DNA from: DASZQY01 sp963843565
GTDB taxonomy: Bacteria > Pseudomonadota > Alphaproteobacteria > Rhizobiales > Kaistiaceae
Reading direction: 5' to 3'
Assembly: GCA_963843565.1 (NCBI GenBank)
Contig: CAWJKY010000003.1
Coordinates: forward strand, 682,001-746,000
Length of the DNA: 64,000 nt
Shown: piece after piece, positions 27,648 to 36,629 of the stretch
How the letters are laid out: the number at the start of each line of letters is the position of its first letter
How positions within the stretch are numbered: position 1 is the first letter of the stretch
The notes under the pieces: model-generated
Seen by the model: the letters and a program-made list of their open reading frames with translations, nothing else
Databases searched by the model: none
Told to the model about the DNA's origin: nothing
Made by a program: the position numbers and the translations under genes

Positions 27648-28382
27648 TCAGCCGATGGTGCCAAGTGCCGGAAACGTCTCAAGCAGCCAGTAGGAAACGT
27701 TGGAGATGCCACCGGTCATGAACAGCACGCCGGTCACCACCAGCAGCCCGCCCATGACCCGCTCGACGGTGCCGAGGTGACGGCGGAAGCGCGCCATGAA
27801 GCGCATGAACGGCCCGGCGAAGACCCCGGCCAGCAGGAACGGCAGCCCGAGCCCCAGCGAATAGACCGCGAGCAGCGCCGCCCCGCGGCTGACCGTTGCC
27901 TCGGCGCCCGCCACCCCCAGGATCGTCGCCAGCACCGGCCCGATGCACGGCGTCCATCCGAACGCGAACGCCAGCCCCATGGCGTAGGAGCCGACCGGCC
28001 CGGCCCGGTGCGGGCGATCGGAGCGGAGCTGCCGCGAGAGCAGCGGGATCTGGAAGACGCCCAGAAAGTGCAGCCCCATGACGACGATGATGGCGCCGCC
28101 GGCGAGCGACAGGACGTCGAGGTGCTCGCGCACCAACTGGCCGATCGCCGAGGCCGCCGCGCCGAGCGCCACGAACACGGTCGTGAACCCCAGAACAAAC
28201 GCTAGGGAAGAGATGAACACCACCCGCCGCGCCACCCTCACCTCGGACGCGCCGGTGAGCTGGTCGAGGCTGACGCCGGCCATGTAGCAGAGGTAGGGAG
28301 GCACCAGCGGCAGCACGCACGGCGAGACGAACGAGATCAGCCCGCCGATGAGCGCTCCGCCCCAGGTTACGTCGATGGCCAT
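27648..28382 (-). CDS. ccdA: Cytochrome c biogenesis protein CcdA
   Basis: A 244-aa, six-TM thiol-electron carrier that moves reducing power from cytosolic thioredoxin to periplasmic proteins for heme attachment or disulfide reduction. The two redox cysteines lie in the expected inverted-repeat motifs, SFVSPCVLPLVPPY in TM1 and FGWTPCIGPVLAT in TM4. ATG 28382. No other cytochrome maturation genes are adjacent. Confidence 0.92.
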   Translation of the reverse strand: MAIDVTWGGALIGGLISFVSPCVLPLVPPYLCYMAGVSLDQLTGASEVRVARRVVFISSLAFVLGFTTVFVALGAAASAIGQLVREHLDVLSLAGGAIIVVMGLHFLGVFQIPLLSRQLRSDRPHRAGPVGSYAMGLAFAFGWTPCIGPVLATILGVAGAEATVSRGAALLAVYSLGLGLPFLLAGVFAGPFMRFMARFRRHLGTVERVMGGLLVVTGVLFMTGGISNVSYWLLETFPALGTIG

Positions 28383-28510
28383 GCGGTTCTTGTCTGTATT
28401 GCCTGAGTTCGGCCCCTTATGGCCGTCGCCAGCGACCTAGCACAGTCACCTTTGCGCGAGCCAACGGGGAATGGGCGACCGTTCGGCGCAGCCCTCCTCA
28501 TGCGCTGGCC

Positions 28511-28524
28511 TTGATGCGCATCAA
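28511..28524. promoter_or_regulatory. FNR/FixK-type box upstream of the eRF1-like gene
   Basis: Perfect consensus palindrome TTGATGCGCATCAA. Its centre at 28517.5 would lie at -41.5 for a transcript starting near 28559, with TAACGAT at 28547-28553 as a possible -10. This is the class II activator geometry used by FixK, FnrL and AadR. Confidence 0.7.
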
Positions 28525-28581
28525 GTCCGGGATGCCGGCCAGGGGCTAACGATTCCAAACTGCGGGAGGAGTGAATCGCGC

Positions 28582-28944
28582 ATGGCTCGGCACGCCGTCG
28601 TCTGGCTTGATCATGAGGAGGCGGAGGTCATCCCGCTGGTCCGCCAGGGCTGGACGGAGTGGGCGCTGTCGCCGGACGAGCAGCGGGTAAGCGCCCGGGC
28701 GGGGCCCGGCAGCCTCGGCGACGGTCACTACTTCGACGAGATCGTCGCCGCCCTCAAGGGCGCTGCCCGGATCCTGATCGTCGGCCCGGGGCCGGCCAAG
28801 CATCAACTGATGCGCCACCTTAGCACCAGCGACCCGGAAACGATGGGGCGGGTGGCGGGCGTGGAATCAATGGACCGGCCGAGCCCCGATGAGATTCTGA
28901 AGCTGGCGCGCGAGTTCTTCCGCAGCGCCGCCCCGGAAGCCTGA
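28582..28944 (+). CDS. eRF1-like (baeRF/translational machinery) protein, candidate FixK-regulon member
   Basis: A 120-aa cytosolic protein. The opening HAVVWLDHEEAEVIPL, the central GDGHYFDEIVAALKGAARILIVGPGPAKHQLMRHL and VAGVESMDRPSPDEIL match small alphaproteobacterial proteins labelled translational machinery protein, related to the third domain of release factor eRF1. Many such proteins have a His-rich segment near residue 40, which is mostly lost here. ATG 28582 has a strong GGGAGGAG 10 bases upstream. A perfect FNR/FixK box 58 bp before the ATG suggests induction under low oxygen. Exact function unknown. Confidence 0.75.
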   Translation: MARHAVVWLDHEEAEVIPLVRQGWTEWALSPDEQRVSARAGPGSLGDGHYFDEIVAALKGAARILIVGPGPAKHQLMRHLSTSDPETMGRVAGVESMDRPSPDEILKLAREFFRSAAPEA

Positions 28945-28949
28945 ACTCG

Positions 28950-30248
28950 TCAGGCGACCCGCGTGTTCTCGGCGTCGGCGACGATCGCGGCGCCGAACTC
29001 GCCGTATCCGCTCGCCAGCAGGCGCGACAGCAGGAACTCCTTGGGCATGGCGTGGGCGAACAGGAAGCCTTGTGCGATGTCGCAGCCCATGGCGCGGATT
29101 GCCGTCAGGTCGGTTTTCTTCTCGATCCCCTCGGCGACCGCCAGGCTGCCGAAGCGGTGGGCGAGGTCGACCACCATCTTGCAGAGCGCCGCGTTGGTGG
29201 GATCGTCGCCGCAGTCGTCGACGAAGCTGCGATCGAGCTTCAATTCGGCGAAGGGCAGCTCCTTCAGGCGCGCCAGCGACGAGTAGCCGCTGCCGAAATC
29301 GTCGATGGCTAGGTCGACGTGGTGGATGCGCAACTGGGTGGCGATCTCGTGGGCGACCGCGATGTCGTTGATCACCTGGTCCTCGGTGACCTCCAGCACG
29401 ATGCCGCCCCACTCCGACGGGTCGCCGGCGCGGCATTCGCGTACGATCTGGCCGATCGGCAGGTTGATCAGCGCCTCGACCGGCACGTTGACCGCAAGCT
29501 GGATGGCGTAGCCGGCCTTGGCGAACTCGCTGGTATCGCGGAGCGCGGCGCGGAGCGCGTGTTCGGCGAGGCGCACGAGATCGGAGGGCTCGGCGCCGGG
29601 GATGAAGTTGCCCGGGAACATGATGCCGTGATCGGGGTGGCGGACGCGGGCGAGGCCTTCGGCGCCGACCAGATATCCGTTATCGCTGAGGCCGACCTTG
29701 GGCTGGTACCAGAGCTCCACCCAATCCTTGTCGAGTGCCTCACCGAGCGAGACGCGCGGCGAAGCCATCTTGTGCTGCGCCCCGGTGGCCGCGTCGCTTG
29801 CCGCATCGTCAGCCGTCGGTACGGTCGCGCCCATGTCCTTGGCCGCGTCCGCGATGCGCTTCAGCACCTCGACGCGGAACGGCTTGGTCAGCACGTCGCC
29901 CATGTTGAGCCCGTGGCGGACCCCGATCAGGCGGACGTCCTCGAGCAGCGCGGCGTCGCGCCCGCTCATCAGGTAGATCGGGCCGCCGACGCCGGCCGCC
30001 GCCAGCGCGCGGATCGCATCGACCGCGTCGGAGTTGCCGAGCGAGACGTCGAGAAGCATCAGATCGGGCATGCGACGCTTGAGACCGTCGATCATGGCGG
30101 TCACGTCGTGGAAATGCTCGGTGGCGATGCCGAAGTTGCCGAGCGCCATCGAGACCATGCGGCAGATGGCCGGTTCGTCGTCGACCACGAAACAAAGGCG
30201 CTGCGCCCCGTCGGCGCGCGCGGGATTCCTGAATCCGGACTCAGTCAT
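28950..30248 (-). CDS. Response regulator with EAL phosphodiesterase domain (REC-EAL)
   Basis: A 432-aa cytosolic protein. The N-terminal receiver (about residues 15-135) keeps the acidic pair VVDDEP, the phospho-acceptor in LMLLDVSLG, and the lysine in VLTKPF. The C-terminal EAL domain (about 165-415) reads EGL instead of EAL, but keeps the catalytic Glu, the Asn in LAVNVPVEAL, LEVTED, IDDFGSGYSSL, ELKLDRSF and AEGIE. It is therefore probably an active c-di-GMP hydrolase controlled by phosphorylation. No cognate kinase is adjacent. ATG 30248 is preferred over a longer frame with a Cys-rich N-terminus. Confidence 0.85.
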   Translation of the reverse strand: MTESGFRNPARADGAQRLCFVVDDEPAICRMVSMALGNFGIATEHFHDVTAMIDGLKRRMPDLMLLDVSLGNSDAVDAIRALAAAGVGGPIYLMSGRDAALLEDVRLIGVRHGLNMGDVLTKPFRVEVLKRIADAAKDMGATVPTADDAASDAATGAQHKMASPRVSLGEALDKDWVELWYQPKVGLSDNGYLVGAEGLARVRHPDHGIMFPGNFIPGAEPSDLVRLAEHALRAALRDTSEFAKAGYAIQLAVNVPVEALINLPIGQIVRECRAGDPSEWGGIVLEVTEDQVINDIAVAHEIATQLRIHHVDLAIDDFGSGYSSLARLKELPFAELKLDRSFVDDCGDDPTNAALCKMVVDLAHRFGSLAVAEGIEKKTDLTAIRAMGCDIAQGFLFAHAMPKEFLLSRLLASGYGEFGAAIVADAENTRVA

Positions 30249-30313
30249 GTTACACCGCCGGTAGTGTCTGCACAGACTGCACGCTTGCAGCGGCAGATTA
30301 ATTTCTGGTTGAT

Positions 30314-30362
30314 CCGATAGGACCAATTCTCACTATCGGCAGATCTTCTTTGTTGTAAGAAG
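30314..30362. promoter_or_regulatory. Two inverted repeats upstream of the REC-EAL gene
   Basis: An A/T-rich island holds CCGATAG-N12-CTATCGG (30314-30320, 30333-30339) and CTTCTT-N6-AAGAAG (30345-30350, 30357-30362). Neither has the T-run expected of a terminator. They lie 66-115 bp upstream of the REC-EAL start and could be operators. Confidence 0.4.
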
Positions 30363-30453
30363 TAACAATGAACTATGCCGGCGCCTGGCTCGGCCAATAC
30401 TCGCGACGGCAAGAATATCCTGAGGATCGCCGCGGTTTTCCGCGCGGCGCGAC

Positions 30454-31476
30454 CTACCCGCCGGTGACGCTCATGGTGCGCGACACCGCCGGACCGCGAT
30501 GGGTGCGGTCGATCACGAAGTCGTGCCCCTTGGGCTTGCGCGCGATCGCATTTTCGATCGCGGCTTGCAGCAACGCATCGCTTTCGGAGGCGCGCAGCGG
30601 CGCGCGAAGGTCGGCGGCGTCCTCCTGCCCGAGGCACATGAACAGCGTCCCCGTGCAGGTAACCCGCACCCGGTTGCAGCTCTCGCAGAAGTTATGGGTG
30701 AGCGGCGTGATGAAGCCAAGCTGGCCGCCGGTCCCCGCGACCCGCACATAGCGCGCCGGCCCGCCCGTCTTCAGCGGAATGTCGGTGAGCGTCCAGCTCT
30801 CTTCGAGCCGCGTGCGCACCGTCGACAGCGGCAGGTACTGGTCGGTGCGGTCGGCGCCGACCTCGCCCATCGGCATGGTCTCGATCAGCGTCAGGTCCAT
30901 GCCTTCGCCGTGCGCCCAGCGGACCATGTCGGGAATTTCGTCTTCGTTGACGCCCTTCAGCGCCACCGCGTTGATCTTCACCCTGAGGCCTGCCGCGCGT
31001 GCCGCCGCAATTCCGGCCAGCACCTGGTCGAGGTCGCCCCAGCGGGTGATCTCCCTGAACTTCGCCCTGTCGAGGGTATCGACGGAGACGTTGACGCGCT
31101 TCACGCCGCAGTCGGCGAGTTCGCCCGCGAAGCGGGCCAACTGCGAGCCGTTGGTGGTCAGCGTCAGTTCGTCGAGCCCGCTGCCCAGGTGGCGGGAAAG
31201 CGACCGGACGAGCGCCATCACGTTCTTGCGGACCAGCGGCTCGCCGCCGGTCAGCCGCAGCTTGCGCACGCCCCGCGCCACGAACGCCGAGCACAGCCGG
31301 TCGAGTTCTTCCAGGCTCAGCACGTCCTTCTTGGGCAGGAAGTGCTGGTCCTCCGCCATGCAGTAGACGCAGCGGAAATCGCACCGGTCGGTCACCGACA
31401 CGCGCAGATAGGTGATCGCCCGGCCGAACGGGTCGGTGAGCGCGGAGGCAAGCGGGGCTGGCAAATGGGCGTTCAT
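30454..31476 (-). CDS. moaA: GTP 3',8-cyclase (molybdenum cofactor biosynthesis protein A)
   Basis: A 340-aa radical-SAM enzyme that converts GTP to 3',8-cyclo-7,8-dihydro-GTP, the first step of molybdopterin synthesis. The N-terminal SAM cluster CDFRCVYC, the GGEPLVRK motif, the second [4Fe-4S] site CESC with a third Cys 14 residues later, and the essential C-terminal Gly-Gly (MSVTGG) are all present. ATG 31476. It stands alone; other moa genes are not in the window. Implies molybdoenzymes in the host. Confidence 0.96.
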   Translation of the reverse strand: MNAHLPAPLASALTDPFGRAITYLRVSVTDRCDFRCVYCMAEDQHFLPKKDVLSLEELDRLCSAFVARGVRKLRLTGGEPLVRKNVMALVRSLSRHLGSGLDELTLTTNGSQLARFAGELADCGVKRVNVSVDTLDRAKFREITRWGDLDQVLAGIAAARAAGLRVKINAVALKGVNEDEIPDMVRWAHGEGMDLTLIETMPMGEVGADRTDQYLPLSTVRTRLEESWTLTDIPLKTGGPARYVRVAGTGGQLGFITPLTHNFCESCNRVRVTCTGTLFMCLGQEDAADLRAPLRASESDALLQAAIENAIARKPKGHDFVIDRTHRGPAVSRTMSVTGG

Positions 31477-31536
31477 GTGCCGCCACTATGTACCGCGAAG
31501 TGCGCCTCGATCAATCCGGCCGGACATATCGAGCAG

Positions 31537-32415
31537 TCACGCTTCCGTCAGCGCAACCGCCGGCTTGCGGGCCTTCTCGCGCGCCTTGCGCGCGATCAGC
31601 CCCTTCACCCGCCGGATGTCTTCCTCGCTGGCAGGATTGTAGATCACCATGTCGAGATCGGGCCGTCCGCTGACCGAAAAGACCGTGTATTCGAGCTTCA
31701 GCGGACCGGCGAGCGGGTGCTTCAGCGTCTTTGCGAACTCGCCGTAGGTGCTGCGCACCTCATTCTCGGCCCAGATTGCCTCGAACTCGGGGCTGATACG
31801 GCGGAGCTCGTCGACCAGCGCCCTGACCTTCTCGGTCGCGCCGGCGCGCGCCACGTCCGCCCGGAAGGCGGCGACGGCGAAGCGCGCGACGTGCTCCCAG
31901 TCGGTCTGCGCGGCCTTCACCTGCGGCTCCCGGAACACCTGCCGCAGGATGTTGCGCTCTTCCGGCCGCATGGCGCCGTAGTCGGTCATGACCGCCGCCG
32001 ATGCCCGGTTCCAGGCGACCACATCCCAGGTCGCCGTCTTCAGGTAGGCGGGGCTGAATTCGAGTGCGTCGAGCACGCGCTGCAGCCTCGGCGTTACCTT
32101 CTCCGGCGGCTGATAGCGCACGTTGGGCGGCCGGCCGAGCCCGAGAAGAAACAGATGTTCGCGTTCGGCCTCCGTCAGCATCAGGGCGCGGGCGATGCGG
32201 TCGAGCACGTCCGCCGACGGGGCGCCGCCGCGTCCCTGCTCCAGCCAGGTGTACCAGGTGGCGCTGACATGGGCGCGCTGGGCGACTTCTTCACGCCTCA
32301 GGCCCGGCGTGCGCCGGCGCGTCATCGGCAGCCCGAACGTGGTCGGATCGAGCTTGGCCCGCCGATCCCTCAGGTAGGCGCCAAGCGCATTGTCTTCGTT
32401 CGCCGCAACGCTCAT
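31537..32415 (-). CDS. XRE-family regulator with MmyB-like ligand domain
   Basis: A 292-aa transcription regulator. The N-terminal helix-turn-helix includes RTPGLRREEVAQRAHVSATW and WLEQGRGGAPS (about residues 33-70). The MmyB-like sensor domain (about 105-265), with FSPAYLKTATWDVVAWNRAS and the DLDMVIYNPASEED end, may bind a fatty-acid-like ligand. It diverges from the SDR gene at 32509 with two palindromic sites between them, so it most likely represses that gene and itself. The longer open frame upstream crosses the intergenic region and is rejected; ATG 32415 is used. Confidence 0.88.
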   Translation of the reverse strand: MSVAANEDNALGAYLRDRRAKLDPTTFGLPMTRRRTPGLRREEVAQRAHVSATWYTWLEQGRGGAPSADVLDRIARALMLTEAEREHLFLLGLGRPPNVRYQPPEKVTPRLQRVLDALEFSPAYLKTATWDVVAWNRASAAVMTDYGAMRPEERNILRQVFREPQVKAAQTDWEHVARFAVAAFRADVARAGATEKVRALVDELRRISPEFEAIWAENEVRSTYGEFAKTLKHPLAGPLKLEYTVFSVSGRPDLDMVIYNPASEEDIRRVKGLIARKAREKARKPAVALTEA

Positions 32416-32426
32416 CCTGTTAGCCT

Positions 32427-32462
32427 TTATACCCGTATAACTTCCCTCATTTACCCGCATAA
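32427..32462. promoter_or_regulatory. Paired operator between MmyB-like regulator and SDR gene
   Basis: A perfect palindrome TTATAC-CC-GTATAA (32427-32440) and a degenerate second copy ATTTACCCGCATAA (32449-32462) share the core TACCCGYATAAC. They are 22 bp apart, about two helical turns, on the same face of the DNA. They occupy the divergent promoter region. Confidence 0.65.
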
Positions 32463-32508
32463 CTATAGGCCGATATGGGGGTCTCCCGCAAAACTCGGAG
32501 ACCTTCCC

Positions 32509-33411
32509 ATGCGCATTTTCGTTACCGGCGCCACCGGCTTCGTCGGCTCCGCCGTCACCAGCGAACTCATCGCCAACGGCCATTCGGTCGTCGGGCTCGC
32601 CCGCTCGGACAAGGGCGCCGCTGCCCTTGAGGCAGCCGGCGCCGAAATCCATCGCGGCACCCTCGAAGAGCCGGACTCGATCGTGGACGGGGCGCGCGAC
32701 GCCGACGGCGTCATCCATTGCGCCTTCGATCACGATTTCTCCCGGTTCGCCGACAACTGCGCGAAGGATCGCCGCATCATCGCCGCGCTCGGCGATACCC
32801 TCGCCGGCACCGACCGTCCGCTCGTCGTCACCTCGGGCGTCGGCATCAAGGCGTCCGGCGAGCCACTCACGGAAGACGATCGTTTCCCGCCGGACCATCC
32901 GAACCCGCGCATGGCGACCGAGGGCGCGGTCGATGCGGTCGTCGCCCGCGGCGTCAAGGCCATGGCCATCCGCCTGCCGCAAGTCCACGGCACCGGCGAT
33001 CACGCCTTCACACCGATGCTGATCAACATCGCCCGCGAGAAAGGATTCGCCGCCCACGTGGGCGCCGGCGCCAACCGCTGGCCCGCGGTGCATCGGTTCG
33101 ACGCCGCCAGGCTCTTCCGCCTCGCCGTCGAGAAAGGAACGGCCGGCTCGCGCTACCACGCCATTGCCGAGGAGGGCATCGCCCTCAAGGATATCGCGGC
33201 GGTGATCGGCCGCCGGCTCGGTATTCCGGTCAGGAGCATCACGCCGCAAGACGCCGGCGACTACTTCGGCTGGTTCGCTCACTTCGCCCAGATGGACAGC
33301 CACGGCTCGAGCGCCAAAACCCGCGCGAGCCTCGACTGGGCACCGACCGAGGTCGGGCTCCTCGACGACCTCGAAGGCCCCTACTACTTCGCCGTCGAAA
33401 AGGCTGCGTGA
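32509..33411 (+). CDS. SDR family NAD(P)-dependent oxidoreductase/epimerase
   Basis: A 300-aa extended-type SDR. The N-terminal nucleotide-binding motif VTGATGFVGSAV (GxxGxxG) and the second strand VVGLARSDKGAAALEAAGAE are clear; SGVGIKASGEPL and the later IRLPQVHGTGDHAF mark the NmrA/epimerase-like group. The classical YxxxK is not obvious, so catalysis may differ. The pairing with a divergent MmyB-like regulator is common in proteobacteria and suggests induction by a small toxic compound. ATG 32509. It ends 3 bp from the convergent LOG gene. Confidence 0.85.
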   Translation: MRIFVTGATGFVGSAVTSELIANGHSVVGLARSDKGAAALEAAGAEIHRGTLEEPDSIVDGARDADGVIHCAFDHDFSRFADNCAKDRRIIAALGDTLAGTDRPLVVTSGVGIKASGEPLTEDDRFPPDHPNPRMATEGAVDAVVARGVKAMAIRLPQVHGTGDHAFTPMLINIAREKGFAAHVGAGANRWPAVHRFDAARLFRLAVEKGTAGSRYHAIAEEGIALKDIAAVIGRRLGIPVRSITPQDAGDYFGWFAHFAQMDSHGSSAKTRASLDWAPTEVGLLDDLEGPYYFAVEKAA

Positions 33412-33414
33412 GCC

Positions 33415-34206
33415 CTAAGGCGCCACGTCCTCGCGCGGCGTGGCGCCGCGCTTCGGCGGGATGGTCAGCCCGGCGTCGACCAGCATCTTCCAGGCCTCTT
33501 CGGCATCCTCCGCGTAGGTCAGGATGCTGGCATCCGCCTCGCTGATCACGCCGTGCTCGAGCATCAGTGGAATGTTCACCGCCTTCGACCAGTAGTCCCG
33601 GTCGACGCACACCACCGGCACCTTCTGCATCTTGCCGGTCTCGACCAGCGTGGTCATCTCGAACATCTCGTCGAACGTCCCGAACCCGCCGGGGAAGACC
33701 ACCAGCGCCGAGGCGCGCATGGCGAAGTGCATCTTGCGCATGGCGAAGTAGTGGAACTGGAAGGTCAGCTCGGGCGTCGAATAGGCGTTGGGCTCCTGCT
33801 CGTGCGGCAGCTGGATGTTGAGGCCGATCGACGGCGCGCCGGCGTCGGCGGCGCCGCGGTTGGCGGCCTCCATGATCCCCGGGCCGCCGCCGGTGGTCAC
33901 CACGTTGTCGCGCGTGCCGGCGTTGTCGAGGCGCAGCGCCCCGCCACGCTCCGAAACGATGCGCCCGAACTTGCGCGCCTCGGCGTACCAGTGCGCGGCG
34001 CGCGGCGGCCCGTCCTCGCGCACCCGCGCCGAGCCGAACACCACCACCGTCGAGCGCACGCCCCAGCGCCGCAGCGTCTCCTCGGTCTTCGAGTATTCCA
34101 GCAGGAAGCGCACGCCGCGCGCCGAGTCGCCCATGATGTAGTCGGTGTCGAAGGCCGGCAGGCGATAGGAGGGCGAGTTCACTTGCGCGGTGTTGTCGTC
34201 GGTCAT
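33415..34206 (-). CDS. LOG family protein (nucleotide 5'-monophosphate phosphoribohydrolase-like)
   Basis: A 263-aa Rossmann-fold protein of the family once labelled lysine decarboxylase-like. Characteristic motifs are GGGPGIMEAANRGA and the active-site PGGFGTFDEMFE (PGGxGTxxE). Related enzymes release free cytokinin bases or act as AMP/pyrimidine nucleosidases. The extra 60-70 N-terminal residues mark the longer bacterial LOG group. ATG 34206. Confidence 0.86.
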   Translation of the reverse strand: MTDDNTAQVNSPSYRLPAFDTDYIMGDSARGVRFLLEYSKTEETLRRWGVRSTVVVFGSARVREDGPPRAAHWYAEARKFGRIVSERGGALRLDNAGTRDNVVTTGGGPGIMEAANRGAADAGAPSIGLNIQLPHEQEPNAYSTPELTFQFHYFAMRKMHFAMRASALVVFPGGFGTFDEMFEMTTLVETGKMQKVPVVCVDRDYWSKAVNIPLMLEHGVISEADASILTYAEDAEEAWKMLVDAGLTIPPKRGATPREDVAP

Positions 34207-34408
34207 GGGAAAGCTCGTTCAATTCTGGAAGGCGACGCCCGGAGCCCCCCGTGTTTATCACACCGCACCGGTCCCGATACCGCCGCCCCGTAGCGCCGCG
34301 CGACCCTGTCGCGAGCCTGGAAATCGCTACCCCGCGACAACGGCATGGCTTGTCAGCGACCCGCGCGGATCGCTAAGTCGATGGCGAACGTCGAGGAAGC
34401 GCTCCGCC

Positions 34409-35701
34409 ATGGCCGACAAGAGCCCCGCCGGAAACCCCATGAAGCGCGTGATCGCGGTCCGCGACTTCCGCCTCCTGTTCGCCGGTTCCGCCACCTCGCT
34501 CCTCGGCGACCAGTTCGCCCTTATCGCGACGCCGTGGCTGGTCCTCCAGGTGACCGGCGACCCGCTCATGCTCGGCCTCGTGCTGGCGCTGGAAGGCGTG
34601 CCCCGCGCCGCGTTCATGCTGGTCGGCGGCGCGCTCACCGACCGGTTGTCGCCGCGCCGCATCATGCTGATCGCCGACGTCATCCGCCTGGTCCTCACCG
34701 CCGTGGCGGCGGTGGTCGTAACCATCGGCGCCGTGCAGATCTGGATGCTCTATGCCTTCGGTCTGGCGTTCGGACTGGTCGCCGGTTTCGCCATCCCCGC
34801 CCAGAACAGCATCGTGCCGACGCTGATCGAACCGCGCGACCTGCAGGCCGGCAACTCGCTCGTCATGGGCGTCACCCAGCTTGCCGGCTTCGTCGGGCCG
34901 ACCGTCGCCGGCATCGTCATCGGCGCCCACGCCAGTTCGTCTGCGGGCATCGGCCAGGCGTTCGCCATCGATGCGGCGACGTACGCGGTGTCGGCCGCCT
35001 GCCTGTGGCTCATGCGGACGCGCAGCGGCCCGGTCGCCGACGAATCCGGCCAGGGATTGCTGGGCCAGATTTCCGCCGGCATCGCCTTCCTGTGGAACGA
35101 CCCGGCCATGCGGCTGATGGCGATCCTTCTGGCCGCCCTCAATTTCCTGCTGATCGGCCCGCTGCTGATCGGAATTCCCTTGCTCGCCAAGGAGCGCCTG
35201 CCGGAAGGCGCGCTGGCCTTCGGCCTGCTCATGTCGGCGCACGCGGGCGGTAACCTGATCGGCTATCTGCTCGCCGGCTCCCTGCCGCGCGCCGGCGGCA
35301 AGTTGATGAAGCTGATCCTGCTCGCTCTGCTCGGCGGCTTCGCCCTCGTCATCGGCTCGCTCAGCCTGATCGACCGGACCGCCATCAATTCCGCCCTTCT
35401 GTTCCTGCTCGGCCTCGGCAATGGCTACGTTGCGATCATCCTGTTCACGTGGATGCAGACGCGCACGCCCAAGGCCATGCTCGGGCGCGTCATGAGCATC
35501 CTGATCTTCGCCAACACGGGGCTGGCGCCGGTCTCCCAGGCGCTGGCCGGCGCTTTCAGCAAGTGGAGCCTCGACGCCATGTTCGTCACCGCCGGCGCCC
35601 TCGTCGTCGTGATGACCGCGTGGGCGGCGACCCGGCCGGAGCTTCAGGTCTTCGCCGACAGCCTCGCCGCATCGGGCGAGCGGGAGCGGACCGGCCCCTG
35701 A
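34409..35701 (+). CDS. MFS transporter (EntS/MFS_3-like)
   Basis: A 430-aa, 12-TM exporter candidate. The start RDFRLLFAGSATSLLGDQF and PWLVLQVTGDPLMLGLVLAL are typical of the MFS_3 group, which includes enterobactin exporters and macrolide pumps. Motif A appears as GGALTDRLSPRRIML. ATG 34409 has GAGGAAG about 10 bp upstream; the open frame upstream of it is not protein-like. Substrate unknown. Confidence 0.85.
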   Translation: MADKSPAGNPMKRVIAVRDFRLLFAGSATSLLGDQFALIATPWLVLQVTGDPLMLGLVLALEGVPRAAFMLVGGALTDRLSPRRIMLIADVIRLVLTAVAAVVVTIGAVQIWMLYAFGLAFGLVAGFAIPAQNSIVPTLIEPRDLQAGNSLVMGVTQLAGFVGPTVAGIVIGAHASSSAGIGQAFAIDAATYAVSAACLWLMRTRSGPVADESGQGLLGQISAGIAFLWNDPAMRLMAILLAALNFLLIGPLLIGIPLLAKERLPEGALAFGLLMSAHAGGNLIGYLLAGSLPRAGGKLMKLILLALLGGFALVIGSLSLIDRTAINSALLFLLGLGNGYVAIILFTWMQTRTPKAMLGRVMSILIFANTGLAPVSQALAGAFSKWSLDAMFVTAGALVVVMTAWAATRPELQVFADSLAASGERERTGP

Positions 35702-35707
35702 AGGCCC

Positions 35708-36629
35708 TTACGGCACCGTGTGCCCGGAGGCGCGGAACAGGCGGTACCATTCCTCGCGGCTCAGCACGACGTCCGAGCCGGCGGCGGATTCGGCGACGCG
35801 ACCCGGATTGGTCGTGCCCAGGATCACCTGGATGTTGGCCGGGTGGCGCACGATCCACGCCACCGCGATGCCGGTCGGCGTCACGCCATGGACCGCGGCG
35901 ATTTCGTCCAGCGCGTCGTTGAGGTCCGCATAGGTCTCGCGGTCGCCGATGAACACGCCGTCGAAGAACTGCTTCTGGAACGGCGACCACGCCTGCAGCA
36001 TCATCCCCTTGAGGCGCGAATAGTCGAGCAGGCCGTTGTCGCGGACGATCGACTGGTCGAGCCCGCCCATGTTGGCGGAAATCCCCTGCGCGACGAGGTT
36101 CGCGTGGGTGATCGAAAGCTGCACCTGATTGAAGAGCAGCGGCTGCTTCACCGAGCAGCTCGATCTGCCCGGGGGTCTGGTTGGAGACGCCGAAGTGGCG
36201 GACCTTGCCGGCCGCCTCGAGCTTGTCGAAAGCGGCCGCGACGTCCTCGGGCTCGACCAGCGTGTCGGGCCGGTGCAACAGCAGCACGTCGAGATAGTCG
36301 GTCTTCAGCGCCTTCAGCGACCCGTCGACCGACTCCAGAATGTGCTCCTTGGAAAAGTCGAAGAAGCCGGAGCGGATGCCGACCTTGGTCTGGATCGTGA
36401 GGCGCGCCCGATCGGCGGGTGACAGCTTCATCGCGTCGGCGAAGCGCGTCTCGCATACGTGCGGTGTGCCGCCGTAGACGTCGGCGTGGTCGAAGAAGGT
36501 GATGCCGGCGTCGATGGCGGCCTCGACCAGCTTCCTGATGTCGGCGTCGCTCATCTTGGCGATGCGCATCAGGCCGAGGACGACGCTGGGAACGGTGAGG
36601 TCCGTGTGCGGAACGGCATAGGTTTTCAT
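35708..36629 (-). pseudogene. Aldo/keto reductase (YdhF-like), frameshifted
   Basis: Two overlapping frames together encode one aldo/keto reductase of about 307 residues. The N-terminal part (from ATG 36629) has FFDHADVYGG (catalytic Asp and Tyr), the lysine region IQTKVGI and LLLHRPDTL (catalytic His), up to GVSNQTPGQIELL. The C-terminal part (ending at 35708) resumes with VKQPLLFNQVQLSITHANL and AWSPF, and ends REEWYRLFRASGHTVP. The join near 36151-36158 needs one extra or two missing bases; the total span of 922 bp is not a multiple of three. Either a true inactivating mutation or a sequencing error. Confidence 0.88.

Noticed and set aside
30499..32508. Long plus-strand frame antisense to moaA and the MmyB-like regulator, running into the SDR gene
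   Set aside because: Only the part from 32509 is a real protein; the rest is a shadow of two certain genes.
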